Origin: Chitinivibrionales bacterium
Lineage (GTDB): Bacteria > Fibrobacterota > Chitinivibrionia > Chitinivibrionales > FEN-1185
Direction: 5' to 3'
DNA: 64,000 bases
Assembly: GCA_035516255.1 (NCBI GenBank)
Contig: DATJAL010000002.1
Location: 186,001-250,000 of the forward strand
Under the pieces are notes generated by a model. It had not been told where the DNA came from and made no database searches. It worked only from the letters and a program-made list of their open reading frames with translations. Positions 53,127 to 61,404 of the stretch are shown one piece after another. Numbering within the stretch: the first letter of the stretch is position 1; every line of letters starts with the position of its first letter. The translations under genes and the position numbers were made by a program.

Positions 53127-55505
53127 ATGCCTATTTATATAGGAACCTTTCTCATCGCATTCTCCACCCTTGCGCTGGAAGTCACACTCTCAAGACTACT
53201 CAGTGTGATCACGTGGTACCACCTGGCGTTTTTCGCGGTGTCGACCGCGATGCTGGGCATGACCGCCGGCGCGGTAATGGTGTATCTACGGCCCGGCTGG
53301 TTCGCCGCGGGAAAACTGAACAGAACCCTGGCAAAATCTTCGCTGTGGTACATGCTCATCACGCCTTTCTCGCTTATTGTGCTCTGCGTTCTGCCGATAA
53401 CGTTTATAAGGTCGGTGATGAGCCTCTTCGTGCTTCTTTTCGCGAGCATCGCCTGCTCTCTGCCGTTTTATTTTTCCGGCATCGCGGTGAGCGCGGTCCT
53501 TACCAAGAGCAGCCTGCCCGTTGGTAAACTGTACGCGAGCGACCTCGCGGGAGCTTCGCTGGGATGTCTGTTCGTGCTCGCGGGGCTGCAGGTCATGGAC
53601 GCCACCAGCCTCATCCTATGCTGCGGCGCCGCGGGCGGCATTGCCGCGCTGGCGTTTGCTTGGGGAGATCCGCTGTTCAGGCGCCGCCGGCTCTGCACGG
53701 CCGGCATCATCGTGCTTGCGCTTGTCGCGGCGGTCAATTCGACCACCATCTACGGCATACGGCCGTTCGTGGCGAAAAACGTGATCCAGAACCCGCGGGT
53801 ATTGCTCATGGAACGGTGGAACACCCTTTCGCGGGTGGCGATTTACAAAGGCGACATGGACGCGCCGCAGTACTGGGGCGCGAGCCCGGCGGCGCCCAGG
53901 GACGAGAAAATATTCCAATATTACATGAACATAGACGGCGACGCAGCGACCACGCTGCGCGGTTTCTCGTCTGTCAATGACATCGCGCATCTCCGCTACG
54001 ACGTGACCAACATCGGCTACTACCTCAGACCGGCCGGAAACGCCTGCGTGATCGGCGTGGGCGGCGGCAGGGACGTGCAGGGCGCGATACTTTTCGGCCA
54101 TGAAAAAGTGACCGGCATCGACGTGAACCCCGTTTTCATCGACCTTGTCAAAAACAGGTTCAGGGAATTCGCGGGGATTGCCGGCCGGCCGGGCGTCACG
54201 CTCGTGGCGGATGAAGCGCGCAGCTATCTCACCAGGAACAAAGAAACGTTCACCACCATCCAGATGTCCCTGATAGACACCTGGGCGTCAACAGGCGCGG
54301 GCGCGTATTCGCTTTCCGAAAACGCGCTGTACACCGTGGAGGCGTGGCAGGTCTTTCTCAGCCGCCTCGACGAAAACGGCGTTTTCATGGTGTCGCGCTG
54401 GCACAACCCGGACAATCTCGGCGAAACGGGCAGGGTGATAAGCCTCGCCATGGCCACGCTGTTCGGAAACGGCGTAACCGATCCTTCGCGCCATATCGCG
54501 CTTGTGACCGCCGACAAAATTTCAACGCTGCTGCTGAGCAAGCGGCCGTTCTCCGCCGCCGACCTTGACACGCTGGAAAAAACCTCCGGTGCGCTGCGTT
54601 TCACCCTTGCGGTAGAACCCGGCAAAACACCGGAAAACGCGATCCTCCGGGATATCCTCGCGGCGCGTTCGCCGCAGGCATTGAAGGCCGCCACTGTCGG
54701 AATGCCGTTCAACTTCGAGCCGTCAACCGACGAAAAGCCCTATTTCTTCAATATGTTCAAGCTGTCGCGGATAAAGGACATTTTCTCGACCGGACCCGGG
54801 GTGACAAAGGGGAACGCGGTTGCCACGCTCGTTCTGCTCGGACTCATACTCTGCCTGGCCGTTTTGGCGGTCGCGACCATCATTGTTCCACTTGCCGTCG
54901 CGCCAAAGCTGGGGAAGGGCATGGAGGTGAATACGAAAATCATCTGGCCGGGCGCCGTTTACTTCTCGCTCATCGGCGCGGGCTTCATGTGCGTGGAGAT
55001 CGCGCTCATCCAGCGGCTGTCGGTGTTCCTGGGGCATCCGGTTTACGCGCTGGGAATCCTGCTCTTCACCATCATCGCGAGCACCGGCATCGGCAGCTTT
55101 TTAAGCGAGCGCCTGCCGTACCGTTCGCGCGGGGTGATTGTCGCGCTTCCTGTTGTTTCGGCCCTGGCAATCCTCGGCGTGCGGTTCGGGTTGACAAGCC
55201 TGATTGCGGGCACGATCACGGCGCCGGTGATGACGAAGATCCTGCTCTCGATCGCCGTTATTTTTCCGCTCGGCCTGGTCCTGGGATTCTTTTTCCCGAC
55301 AGGAATGAAAATTCTCAAAATGTCAGCGGCGGGCGAAACGCCGTGGTATTGGGCGCTCAATGGAATATTCGGGGTGCTTTGTTCTGCGCTCGCGGTGTTT
55401 ATCTCGATCTACGGCGGGATTTCAATAAACTTCTACATCGGATCGGTGTGTTATGCTGCACTTATACCTTGCTTAATCATGATGCCTTCCCCGGAAATAA
55501 AATAA
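53127..55505 (+). CDS. Spermidine synthase-like multi-pass membrane protein
   Basis: The 792-residue protein has about six N-terminal helices (from IGTFLIAFSTLALEVTLSRLL), a soluble spermidine-synthase/SAM-type Rossmann domain around residues 300-430 (VIGVGGGRDVQGA for cofactor, KVTGIDVNPVFIDL, and a DTWASTGAGAYSLSENALYT stretch), and seven further helices at the C-terminus. Such MFS-spermidine synthase fusions are common and their substrate is not established; transfer of an aminopropyl or methyl group to a membrane-facing molecule is possible. The catalytic Asp of true spermidine synthases is not certain here. Confidence 0.82.
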   Translation: MPIYIGTFLIAFSTLALEVTLSRLLSVITWYHLAFFAVSTAMLGMTAGAVMVYLRPGWFAAGKLNRTLAKSSLWYMLITPFSLIVLCVLPITFIRSVMSLFVLLFASIACSLPFYFSGIAVSAVLTKSSLPVGKLYASDLAGASLGCLFVLAGLQVMDATSLILCCGAAGGIAALAFAWGDPLFRRRRLCTAGIIVLALVAAVNSTTIYGIRPFVAKNVIQNPRVLLMERWNTLSRVAIYKGDMDAPQYWGASPAAPRDEKIFQYYMNIDGDAATTLRGFSSVNDIAHLRYDVTNIGYYLRPAGNACVIGVGGGRDVQGAILFGHEKVTGIDVNPVFIDLVKNRFREFAGIAGRPGVTLVADEARSYLTRNKETFTTIQMSLIDTWASTGAGAYSLSENALYTVEAWQVFLSRLDENGVFMVSRWHNPDNLGETGRVISLAMATLFGNGVTDPSRHIALVTADKISTLLLSKRPFSAADLDTLEKTSGALRFTLAVEPGKTPENAILRDILAARSPQALKAATVGMPFNFEPSTDEKPYFFNMFKLSRIKDIFSTGPGVTKGNAVATLVLLGLILCLAVLAVATIIVPLAVAPKLGKGMEVNTKIIWPGAVYFSLIGAGFMCVEIALIQRLSVFLGHPVYALGILLFTIIASTGIGSFLSERLPYRSRGVIVALPVVSALAILGVRFGLTSLIAGTITAPVMTKILLSIAVIFPLGLVLGFFFPTGMKILKMSAAGETPWYWALNGIFGVLCSALAVFISIYGGISINFYIGSVCYAALIPCLIMMPSPEIK

Positions 55506-55510
55506 AAAAT

Positions 55511-55543
55511 CACCGCAGAGACGCTGAGAACGCACAGAAGAAA
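55511..55543 (+). repeat. Dispersed repeat copy (CACCGCAGAGACGC type)
   Basis: CACCGCAGAGACGCTGAGAA at 55512 repeats, with one to three changes, the arm at 5218. It lies just after the stop of the spermidine-synthase-like gene. Confidence 0.7.
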
Positions 55544-55573
55544 GAATATTAAAGAATTGTATCGCTTTGAAAA

Positions 55574-56155
55574 TCATTGGGCCTCGGTGACAAGTTTTAT
55601 CGAATACACGCAATCGTTGACAATCTCAAACGAAAACCTGAACGGATTGTAGTCCCACAGCTCGCCGTTTTTGTTTTTATTTTTTTTCTTTTCAAACGGC
55701 GGCCCCAGCGTTTTAAGTACCAAAGAACTCTTGCTGCCCAGCGTGATCCCGGAAAATGAAATGTTCCGGGTGCAATAGGGTCCCGTTAATTGCAATATGA
55801 CCGGCCTGCTGTTTTTAAACGTGACCATAAGGTACGTGGGCGGCGCCTCCGATGAGTCAACCGTGAAAACCATGGGTTCGCTTCCGTCATCGTTCTTTTT
55901 GGCGACTTCCTGCCGGCCGAACATCCTTTGCAGTTGGGGCAGCGTGATGTCGAAGCCGATCTCGTCGAAATGGTTGCAGCCGTTAGGGTCGTCCCGGTGC
56001 GCCGAGTCCTTGATGCAGATGATGTAATGGCCGTCGTAAACATATTGGTTGACATAGCGGCTGAATTTGTCGAAATCCGGTTTCTTGACGTTGACGCCCG
56101 GAAACGCGCAGCTAAGGATGAGGGCGGAAAGGGGGAGAAGGACGGGGAGTTTCAT
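55574..56155 (-). CDS. Putative lipoprotein of unknown function
   Basis: The 193-residue protein starts with a lipoprotein signal: LLPLSALILSCAFPG, with the lipid-accepting cysteine at residue 16. The mature part has YDGHYIICIKDSAHRDDPNG, HFDEIGFDITLPQLQRMFG and FSFEIVNDCVYSIKLV, without a recognised domain. It looks like a beta-rich protein of the SmpA/BamE size class, but I cannot assign it. It converges on the spermidine-synthase-like gene. Confidence 0.65.
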   Translation of the reverse strand: MKLPVLLPLSALILSCAFPGVNVKKPDFDKFSRYVNQYVYDGHYIICIKDSAHRDDPNGCNHFDEIGFDITLPQLQRMFGRQEVAKKNDDGSEPMVFTVDSSEAPPTYLMVTFKNSRPVILQLTGPYCTRNISFSGITLGSKSSLVLKTLGPPFEKKKNKNKNGELWDYNPFRFSFEIVNDCVYSIKLVTEAQ

Positions 56156-56238
56156 GGTAGTAAATTAAAATATGCGGAGGGAATAGTTAAGCCAGAAAAA
56201 AAACTGGTGCTAGGTTTTTGCTGATGATTCCAACCGGT

Positions 56239-56637
56239 TTAGCCGTAAATATCAAGGAAATCTTTCGGTTTCAAAACAGCAATTCCTGAAAACCCTGATT
56301 TTTCGCGCAGGTGCCTGTCGCCGCTGATCATGACGGATGTTTTGCCGGCAATCGCCGTAGAGAAGAATTTATCGTCGTTGGGATCTTTGCAAAGTTGAGA
56401 TTTCAATGAGAGCGAAAGCGTAAGGTGGGATTTCAGGGTTATCATTTCGAAGAGATCAGAGATATCGATGGAAGGAAATTGCAAGCTTACCCGCTGGATG
56501 ATCCGATATTCGTTTAGAATTTCGCGGCTGATAACAATGTCAAGATGTCCTCTCTTCCACATTTGAAAAATGCGAAAGGGTGGATCTTTGAAGAAGATTC
56601 CCGAAACCAGGACATTGGCGTCAAGAATTACCCTCAT
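56239..56637 (-). CDS. PIN-domain toxin-like nuclease
   Basis: The 132-residue protein starts RVILDANVLVSGIF, the first acidic site of PIN_3 domains, has SREILNEYRI (second acid), and KDPNDDKFFSTAIA and ISGDRHL supplying the remaining acids. Metal-dependent RNA cleavage as the toxin of a toxin-antitoxin pair is expected. The ATG overlaps by one base the stop of a 20-codon frame ending AKEIQKVRKG, which may be the tail of a lost antitoxin; no intact antitoxin is visible upstream. Confidence 0.78.
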   Translation of the reverse strand: MRVILDANVLVSGIFFKDPPFRIFQMWKRGHLDIVISREILNEYRIIQRVSLQFPSIDISDLFEMITLKSHLTLSLSLKSQLCKDPNDDKFFSTAIAGKTSVMISGDRHLREKSGFSGIAVLKPKDFLDIYG

Positions 56638-56978
56638 CAGCCCTTCCGAACCTTCTGAATCTCCTTGGCAATAAAAAGAAGGTGAAAATTGTCAAAAAGC
56701 TATAAAAATTGATTCAAAAACATTGCACACGCCATGCAGAAGTTTGCCGCCTATCATTTAGCCGCTCGGCGGAGCTTCGCGATATGACGGGCGGCTTTTA
56801 CCGCTAGGTCTGCGGCAAATTTGGGCGGGCGTTTCCGACTGCATTCATGCCCAGCCTGCATGGCGTTGTTGGGCGGTCGTGACTGGGCAGGTGTTTGATT
56901 TGCACGGGCAAATGTTCGAGAATAAACAGAAGACCCGTATATTTGATTTTCGAATTATATGAAATATTGAGTTTCTTT
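56638..56978. repeat. Gap with an attC-like imperfect inverted repeat
   Basis: CACGCCATGCAG (56729-56740) is complementary at 11 of 12 bases to CTGCATGGCGTT (56857-56868), and inside it TTTGCCGC (about 56744) pairs with GCGGCAAA (about 56812). The right end continues to GTTGGGC (56868-56874), fitting the integron core GTTRRRY. The matching left core RYYYAAC is not found. The total span is about 146 bases. No gene was recognised elsewhere in this gap. Confidence 0.4.
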
Positions 56979-57467
56979 TCAGTCTACTACGTGCACTGTA
57001 ATGCTCTTGATGCGAGTTAACAATTTTTTTGCAATATTGCGAATATTGCGGTCACCAGATTTATTTGCAATTAATTTATCAAGTGAAGAAATAATCCTTA
57101 ATCTCATATTCTCCAATTTATCTTTTTCATTTCCATTATAGTCAGTAAACATCGCGTCGGGCAAATCGAGAAGAAATTCTGCAAATTCAGCAGTGTCTTT
57201 GGCAAAATATTTAAGCATTTTAGCGGGACGAAAAACAAGTGCAGGGCCAATGAAATAGCAGATTTCTATAAAAATTGCCCCATCTCGACGTTTCCATGAC
57301 AGAAAAGCGCGCGATAAAATAGTGTCTGCATTTTTTGAAGTATCGATAATAACTGAATAAATACTATCAGTATGGGCTTGAAACCAATAATACGGATGAC
57401 TTTTATCTTCCCCTTGGCAAATTGAAGAAAAAGCAATTAAAGTTAATATGATAATTGAAATTCTCAT
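56979..57467 (-). CDS. Exported protein of unknown function
   Basis: I do not recognise this protein. It has a signal peptide (residues 1-19, SSICQGED) and 162 residues in all, rich in Asp, Lys and Ile, with SWKRRDGAIFIEICYFIGP and a helical C-terminus (MRLRIISSLDKLIANKSGD). Base composition is markedly more A+T-rich than the Rnf region, consistent with acquisition. It sits between two inverted-repeat elements and on the same strand as the PIN gene. Confidence 0.6.
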   Translation of the reverse strand: MRISIIILTLIAFSSICQGEDKSHPYYWFQAHTDSIYSVIIDTSKNADTILSRAFLSWKRRDGAIFIEICYFIGPALVFRPAKMLKYFAKDTAEFAEFLLDLPDAMFTDYNGNEKDKLENMRLRIISSLDKLIANKSGDRNIRNIAKKLLTRIKSITVHVVD

Positions 57468-57648
57468 AAAATTACCATTAAACAGCGCCTCTGTAAAAAG
57501 CCTCCCCGGCGGGGGAGGTTTGGAGGGCGGGCCACAATAAGCATTTTCCTTACCGGATCTAAAGGCCGGCGAGGCCTTTCCATATCATAAATTTGTATTT
57601 GTATTTTCATTTTCTTAACCCAAAACTACCCGTGCAAATTGTCTTCCC

Positions 57649-57745
57649 GCCAGGCATGCAGCCCAACTACAGGTATGTTGCTATCATAAAGCATACCATC
57701 TCGACATGCATGCTGTTACCTACCTGCAACATACCTGCCAGGCAT
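57649..57745. repeat. Inverted repeat bounded by 9-base direct repeats (MITE- or REP-like)
   Basis: CAGGTATGTTGC (57670-57681) is perfectly complementary to GCAACATACCTG (57726-57737). The same 9 bases, GCCAGGCAT, occur at 57649 and 57737, as a target duplication would. The interior contains further GGTA and GCAT half-repeats. It encodes nothing. Confidence 0.5.
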
Positions 57746-57805
57746 TTCCCCTTAAATCAACATTCACGCCTCCCTAAAAGCAAGTCCTGCGATGATTCAA
57801 GGCAA

Positions 57806-57840
57806 TAAAAAAGCCCCCCGCTTTTTTTGCGGGAGGCTTT
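57806..57840 (-). terminator. Terminator of the coiled-coil gene
   Basis: GCCCCCCGC (57813-57821) pairs with GCGGGAGGC (57829-57837), one mismatch, over a seven-T loop. On the minus strand a T-run follows the stem, 20 bases beyond the gene's stop at 57861. Confidence 0.85.
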
Positions 57841-57860
57841 TGGCAATGGCCGCAGTTCCT

Positions 57861-58487
57861 TCATTTTAAGGGGCTGTACTCTTTCTTGAGCATGTCGGTC
57901 ATGTCCTTTCGCAACCCCTGATATTTCGCGTAAAGCGCTTTTCTCTGTTCGTTGTACTTGTCGTGGACCGTTTTCTTCTGGTTTTCCAACCCTTGTATTT
58001 CCGTTTTTTCCTGTTCGGCAAGGGCTTGGAGGTCTTTGTCCTCCTGCTCCTTCAGCTTCTTGAACTCCTGGTCCTGCCTGGTGTAAAATTCGGCGAGAGC
58101 GGGCTCGTATTGCTTTTCGATGTTCAGTCGTTTCGTCTGGTAGCTGTTTTGGAGGGTAATCTTTTGAGTGTCAAGCGCGCCGATCGCGGCCTGCATTTTG
58201 TCGCGAAGGGCCTTTATCTGATCATCGAGCGGTTTGATCTGTCCCTGGTACTGGTCGCGCGTGGTCTTGATGAGCGTGTCGATTTTTGCCATGTCGGCTT
58301 TCGCGCTGTCATTTACCGCCTGCAGCGCCTGGCGCTCCAGGTCTTTATTGGCCTTGTTCATATCCGGGCTTTTTTGCGCCGGCGGTTGCTGAGGCGGGGC
58401 GGCGGGCGCCGCGGTTGCGGAATACGCGACGGTCAAGACCGCAACGCACAGGCCGCAGAAAACCGGACGACTTTTCAGGCAAAACAT
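57861..58487 (-). CDS. Periplasmic coiled-coil protein
   Basis: The 208-residue protein has a signal peptide (about residues 1-26, ending ATAAP), a Pro/Gln linker, and one long charged alpha-helical region (residues 45-205) with heptad-like QIKPLDDQIKALRDKMQAA and TEIQGLENQKKTVHDKYNEQ. It resembles OmpH/Skp-type or unclassified periplasmic coiled coils; no catalytic motif is present. AAAGGAGG lies five bases before ATG, an unusually strong site, so high expression is likely. Confidence 0.8.
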   Translation of the reverse strand: MFCLKSRPVFCGLCVAVLTVAYSATAAPAAPPQQPPAQKSPDMNKANKDLERQALQAVNDSAKADMAKIDTLIKTTRDQYQGQIKPLDDQIKALRDKMQAAIGALDTQKITLQNSYQTKRLNIEKQYEPALAEFYTRQDQEFKKLKEQEDKDLQALAEQEKTEIQGLENQKKTVHDKYNEQRKALYAKYQGLRKDMTDMLKKEYSPLK

Positions 58488-58557
58488 TTCAACCTCCTTT
58501 GTTGATTACGCATGGCAAGAGAAGCGGGCGAGGCGTTCCCCTTGACAATTGGAAAAT

Positions 58558-59355
58558 CTACCTCCTGCGGGCGCGGGGTTCCTGCCTGAATTTCTGATGG
58601 CCGTCTCGTTCGTCAAGGTCTTCCCGCTCGGAAGCGGCAATGCGGCCCCGTTCGCCGCCCGGCCCCCATGCGGCGTGTTTTGCGAGGCTGGGCGCCGGCG
58701 GCTGTCCATGGTTTTCCGAGGCGAGCAGGGTGCGGTCGCCCCGCGCGTCGCTGCAGTGCCGCGTCTGCTGCACCGTGGGCGGCACGTGGCGCTCCCGGGC
58801 GGCGGCGAGTTCCGCGGCATTCGGCCGCGCGTGTGTTCCCGCTGTTCCGCCGTTGAAACTGACGCGGTTTACCGTGACGTTTTTATCAACCACTTTGGTG
58901 TAGGTGTTGTGGACCATGGTGACATTCACGTTTGTCACGGAGCGGTTATAGCTGAAAACTCCCTCCCGCCAATACCCGCCAACAAACCCGGTGCCGGTGT
59001 AACCGAACCCGTAGCTGATGCCGCCGTAGAAACCGACGTGACGGGCCCAATAACCCTCGTGCCAGAGGTACACGCCGTCGGACCATCCCCAATACCCGGG
59101 CGTCCAGAGCAGGCCGGGCCGCGGGGCCATGACCCACGTTCCGGGAACCCAGTAGTAGCCGTCCGGACCGTATGCCCAATAGCCGGGCATCCACAGATAA
59201 CCCGGACCCGGGCAAACCGGCTGGGAATAGACGGGAAGCGGCGGCGGTCCCACACGGATGGAAACGTCCACCGCGATGGCGGCCGCACAGAGGGAGGCTG
59301 CGCAAAGCACGAGGCCAGAAACAAGTGCCGTACGAAAAACGGTTGTGGTACGCAT
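58558..59355 (-). CDS. YXWGXW-repeat secreted protein
   Basis: The 265-residue protein has a signal peptide (1-24) and the aromatic YXWGXW-type repeats: YLWMPGYWAYGPDGYYWVPG, LLWTPGYWGWSDGVYLW, then EGYWARHVGFYG and a Gly-rich stretch. The C-terminus (about residues 190-265) is Arg/Glu-rich and low complexity. The repeats are found in secreted proteins of many Gram-negative bacteria without known role. ATG 59355 has AAGGA seven bases before it; ATG 59361 is almost against that site. Confidence 0.78.
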   Translation of the reverse strand: MRTTTVFRTALVSGLVLCAASLCAAAIAVDVSIRVGPPPLPVYSQPVCPGPGYLWMPGYWAYGPDGYYWVPGTWVMAPRPGLLWTPGYWGWSDGVYLWHEGYWARHVGFYGGISYGFGYTGTGFVGGYWREGVFSYNRSVTNVNVTMVHNTYTKVVDKNVTVNRVSFNGGTAGTHARPNAAELAAARERHVPPTVQQTRHCSDARGDRTLLASENHGQPPAPSLAKHAAWGPGGERGRIAASEREDLDERDGHQKFRQEPRARRR

Positions 59356-59402
59356 AGGCATGTCCTTTTTTCAAAAGGTTTTTATGATACGTTCACGAAC
59401 GT

Positions 59403-60122
59403 TCAGAAAAGAAAACGGACGCCGAGCCCCACCGACGATACCGACATCTCGAAGCTCGCGTCCTTGCGTTCAACGAGCGGCAGCGAGGTGATATACCCCG
59501 TGTTCGTGCTCACCGAGCGCTGGTCGATCGCCTTGGAATCGGGATAGAAGATCCCGTTGATGCCGAAGTTTGCAAACAGAGAAAAATGGTTGTCGAACGC
59601 GAATCCGGGTTCGAGTCCCACGAAGAAGAACGGGACGATCACCGAATAGGGTTCCGTTATGGTGTAGGTCACATAATTTTTTGCCGGCGGGGCGGGGTAC
59701 ACGCGCGTCGTGTCTTTGAGCTGTACGGCGTCGTACCATTTTTGATAGGCGATGCCGCCGTTGGCCATCACGCCGAGATACGATTTCCATGATGCGGGTG
59801 TGAATTTCCAGAACAATCCGAGCTGTCCGCTCACCTCGGAGATGCCCGGGTCCTTCGGCGTGAGCGAGGCGGTATCCGCGTTGGTTGCCGTATTCAAGCC
59901 GAAACCGATGGCGCCGTCAATGGCAAGCATCGGCATTACAAAAAGGCGTGCGCCGAGCATGCCGGTATTCCGGAGTCCCTTGGCGTTGTAACTGGAGTTG
60001 TTCAGGGTCGTCAACGCATTGGTGGTTACGTTGATGCCGACGCGGACCGGGCTTGTCGAATCCTGCGCCGTCGCGCATAATGCACACAGGCCGATGAAAA
60101 GAGCGATACATTTATTGCGCAT
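59403..60122 (-). CDS. Outer-membrane beta-barrel protein
   Basis: The 239-residue protein has a signal peptide (1-20, ATAQD) and alternating aromatic/Gly strands: GARLFVMPMLAIDGAIGFGL, LGLFWKFTPASWKSYLGVM, VIVPFFFVGLEPGFAF. It ends in Phe (VGLGVRFLF), as barrels inserted by BAM do. It is OmpW/OMP_b-brl-like in size. GGAGG lies seven bases before ATG. It is followed on the same strand by the YXWGXW gene, and both may be surface proteins. Confidence 0.82.
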   Translation of the reverse strand: MRNKCIALFIGLCALCATAQDSTSPVRVGINVTTNALTTLNNSSYNAKGLRNTGMLGARLFVMPMLAIDGAIGFGLNTATNADTASLTPKDPGISEVSGQLGLFWKFTPASWKSYLGVMANGGIAYQKWYDAVQLKDTTRVYPAPPAKNYVTYTITEPYSVIVPFFFVGLEPGFAFDNHFSLFANFGINGIFYPDSKAIDQRSVSTNTGYITSLPLVERKDASFEMSVSSVGLGVRFLF

Positions 60123-60610
60123 ACCTGCGCCTCCGGATGGTGAAAGGTAAATCGACGCCGCATGCGGGCCTAAGTTTACCGAATGCGGATAAACTCTGTG
60201 CTCCCATTAATCGGCAAACGACATGCCAAGGAAAATTCGGGAAAAAAAGGCAAAAAACGAAGCGCTGATTCAACGCTACATTTTCGAGTTACGTTTTGGT
60301 GCATGCAATTTTTCGTTTTGGTGCAATATTCCTATTTTATAAGGCGTCCGATTCGCGCGGACCCCTGAACGATAAGGAAAATAAAATATATTTACGTGAT
60401 TTGGCTTCAGGATTTTCTGATTTTCCACGGTTTAAAATGCGGCGGTGGCGCGAAGATTTTCAGGGAGCGTTGCGTCACCGATAAGGGCGGACTTTGCGAT
60501 CATCGGAGCAGCAGTGGTTTCATGCAGAAAACGGGAAAGATAAATCGTGCTTGACATGTCGCCCGATTACTATATTTTTTAATGAAAAATAAATGGCAAG
60601 GAAATAGTAT
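60123..60610. other. 488-base gap with direct repeats and a candidate promoter
   Basis: CGTTTTGGTGCA occurs exactly at 60292-60303 and 60314-60325, a 22-base period suited to binding on one helix face. TTGACA (60551-60556) and TATTTT (60573-60578) form a 16-base-spaced promoter before the small gene at 60611. No ORF is recognised. Confidence 0.45.
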
Positions 60611-60814
60611 ATGGCTTGCATGAACCTGCAAACAAAATTAAACGAGCCCGGCTGCTTAGGATGTAAGCTCAAAGAGGGCAACGAAATAATAAGGAAGCAC
60701 ATAAATGCAGCGCAGATTGAAGATGGAATTTCTGTTGATCCTGCCTCGACTGCCTGCCCGGTGGCGGAATCCGGCGAATGGGAAAAGTGCATCTATTTTG
60801 CGGAGGATGAATAG
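60611..60814 (+). CDS. Small Cys-containing protein of unknown function
   Basis: The 67-residue product has AAGGA eight bases before ATG and a promoter-like sequence 33 bases upstream, so it is plausibly real. It contains CLGCKLKEGNE (CxxC) and later ACPVAESGEWEKC, a pattern that could bind zinc or a small Fe-S cluster. It has no signal peptide or membrane helix. I do not know the family. A short spurious frame cannot be excluded. Confidence 0.45.
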   Translation: MACMNLQTKLNEPGCLGCKLKEGNEIIRKHINAAQIEDGISVDPASTACPVAESGEWEKCIYFAEDE

Positions 60815-60967
60815 AACCGTCCGGTTTTCTGTTCCCAATAGTTATTCACTTCACCACGCCCGGCAAATGCCGAGCATCACGGGAAACGGCATGATGCTTT
60901 ATAGGTTTTGAGGTACCGAAGCTTTTCGGACAGGATTTGTTTGAAAATGTTGACAAAAGGGTATAAG

Positions 60968-61001
60968 AAAAAGCCCCCGGCACTTTCGGCGTCGAGGGCT
61001 T
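60968..61001 (-). terminator. Terminator of the tRNA-Pro gene
   Basis: AAGCCC (60971-60976) pairs with GGGCTT (60996-61001), with extra CG pairs inside. On the minus strand the stem is followed by TTTTT. It lies 13 bases past the tRNA CCA. Confidence 0.75.
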
Positions 61002-61013
61002 CAATGAGAAAAC

Positions 61014-61091
61014 TGGTCGGTGTGCGCGGAGTTGAACCGCGGACCCCTACCACCCCAAGGTAGTGCTCTAACCAGGCTGAGCCACACACCG
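61014..61091 (-). tRNA. tRNA-Pro(GGG)
   Basis: Read on the minus strand, the molecule begins CGGTGTG and closes with CACACCG, a perfect seven-pair acceptor stem, then discriminator A and an encoded CCA. D stem GCTC/GAGC, anticodon stem CTACC/GGTAG with loop TTGGGGT (anticodon GGG), and T stem CGCGG/CCGCG with loop TTCAACT all fold. It reads the proline codon CCC. Its terminator follows at 60968. Confidence 0.95.
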
Positions 61092-61404
61092 ACTGAAAAT
61101 TTTTACAGCCTTAAAATACTTTTCGGGAGACTGTTTTAGAATAAGAATTCAATTTGGGAGATGGGCGTTCCCCTGGCACTTGCTATCATTCGGTACATTT
61201 AAAATTTATTTCAGAAGTTTTCACGCATCAAATCTCGGCATCGCGCCAAACAGTGGTTGATAGTAATATGTTCTCCGCCCGCGCGTTAGCAGGACTGGAG
61301 GCCGCGCTGGAGCGCGGTGCCGCCCAGCGCCCCGCGAAGCGGCATAGCGCCGTGGCGGCCCGGGCCGAAGGCGAAACCGGAAGGACGGCCGGGAACGCCC
61401 AATT
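61092..61404. other. 313-base gap, AT-rich left half and GC-rich palindromic right half
   Basis: No gene is recognised. The right half has CCGCGC/GCGCGG (61302-61317, four-base loop) and GGCCCGGGCC (61357-61366), plus similar GC-rich repeats, just after the stop of the queH gene. It may be a dispersed palindromic repeat. Confidence 0.5.

Larger units (their letters stand above)
57468..57860. other. 393-base gap with hairpin and MITE-like repeat
   Basis: No gene is apparent. The gap holds a GC-rich hairpin, CCTCCCC/GGGGAGG (57501-57518), with a five-T run on the minus side, the inverted repeat at 57649-57745, and the terminator of the next gene at 57806-57840. Confidence 0.6.

Noticed and set aside
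58549-59547. 332-codon plus-strand frame opposite the YXWGXW gene
   Set aside because: The minus-strand gene has a signal peptide, repeats and ribosome site; the plus frame has none.
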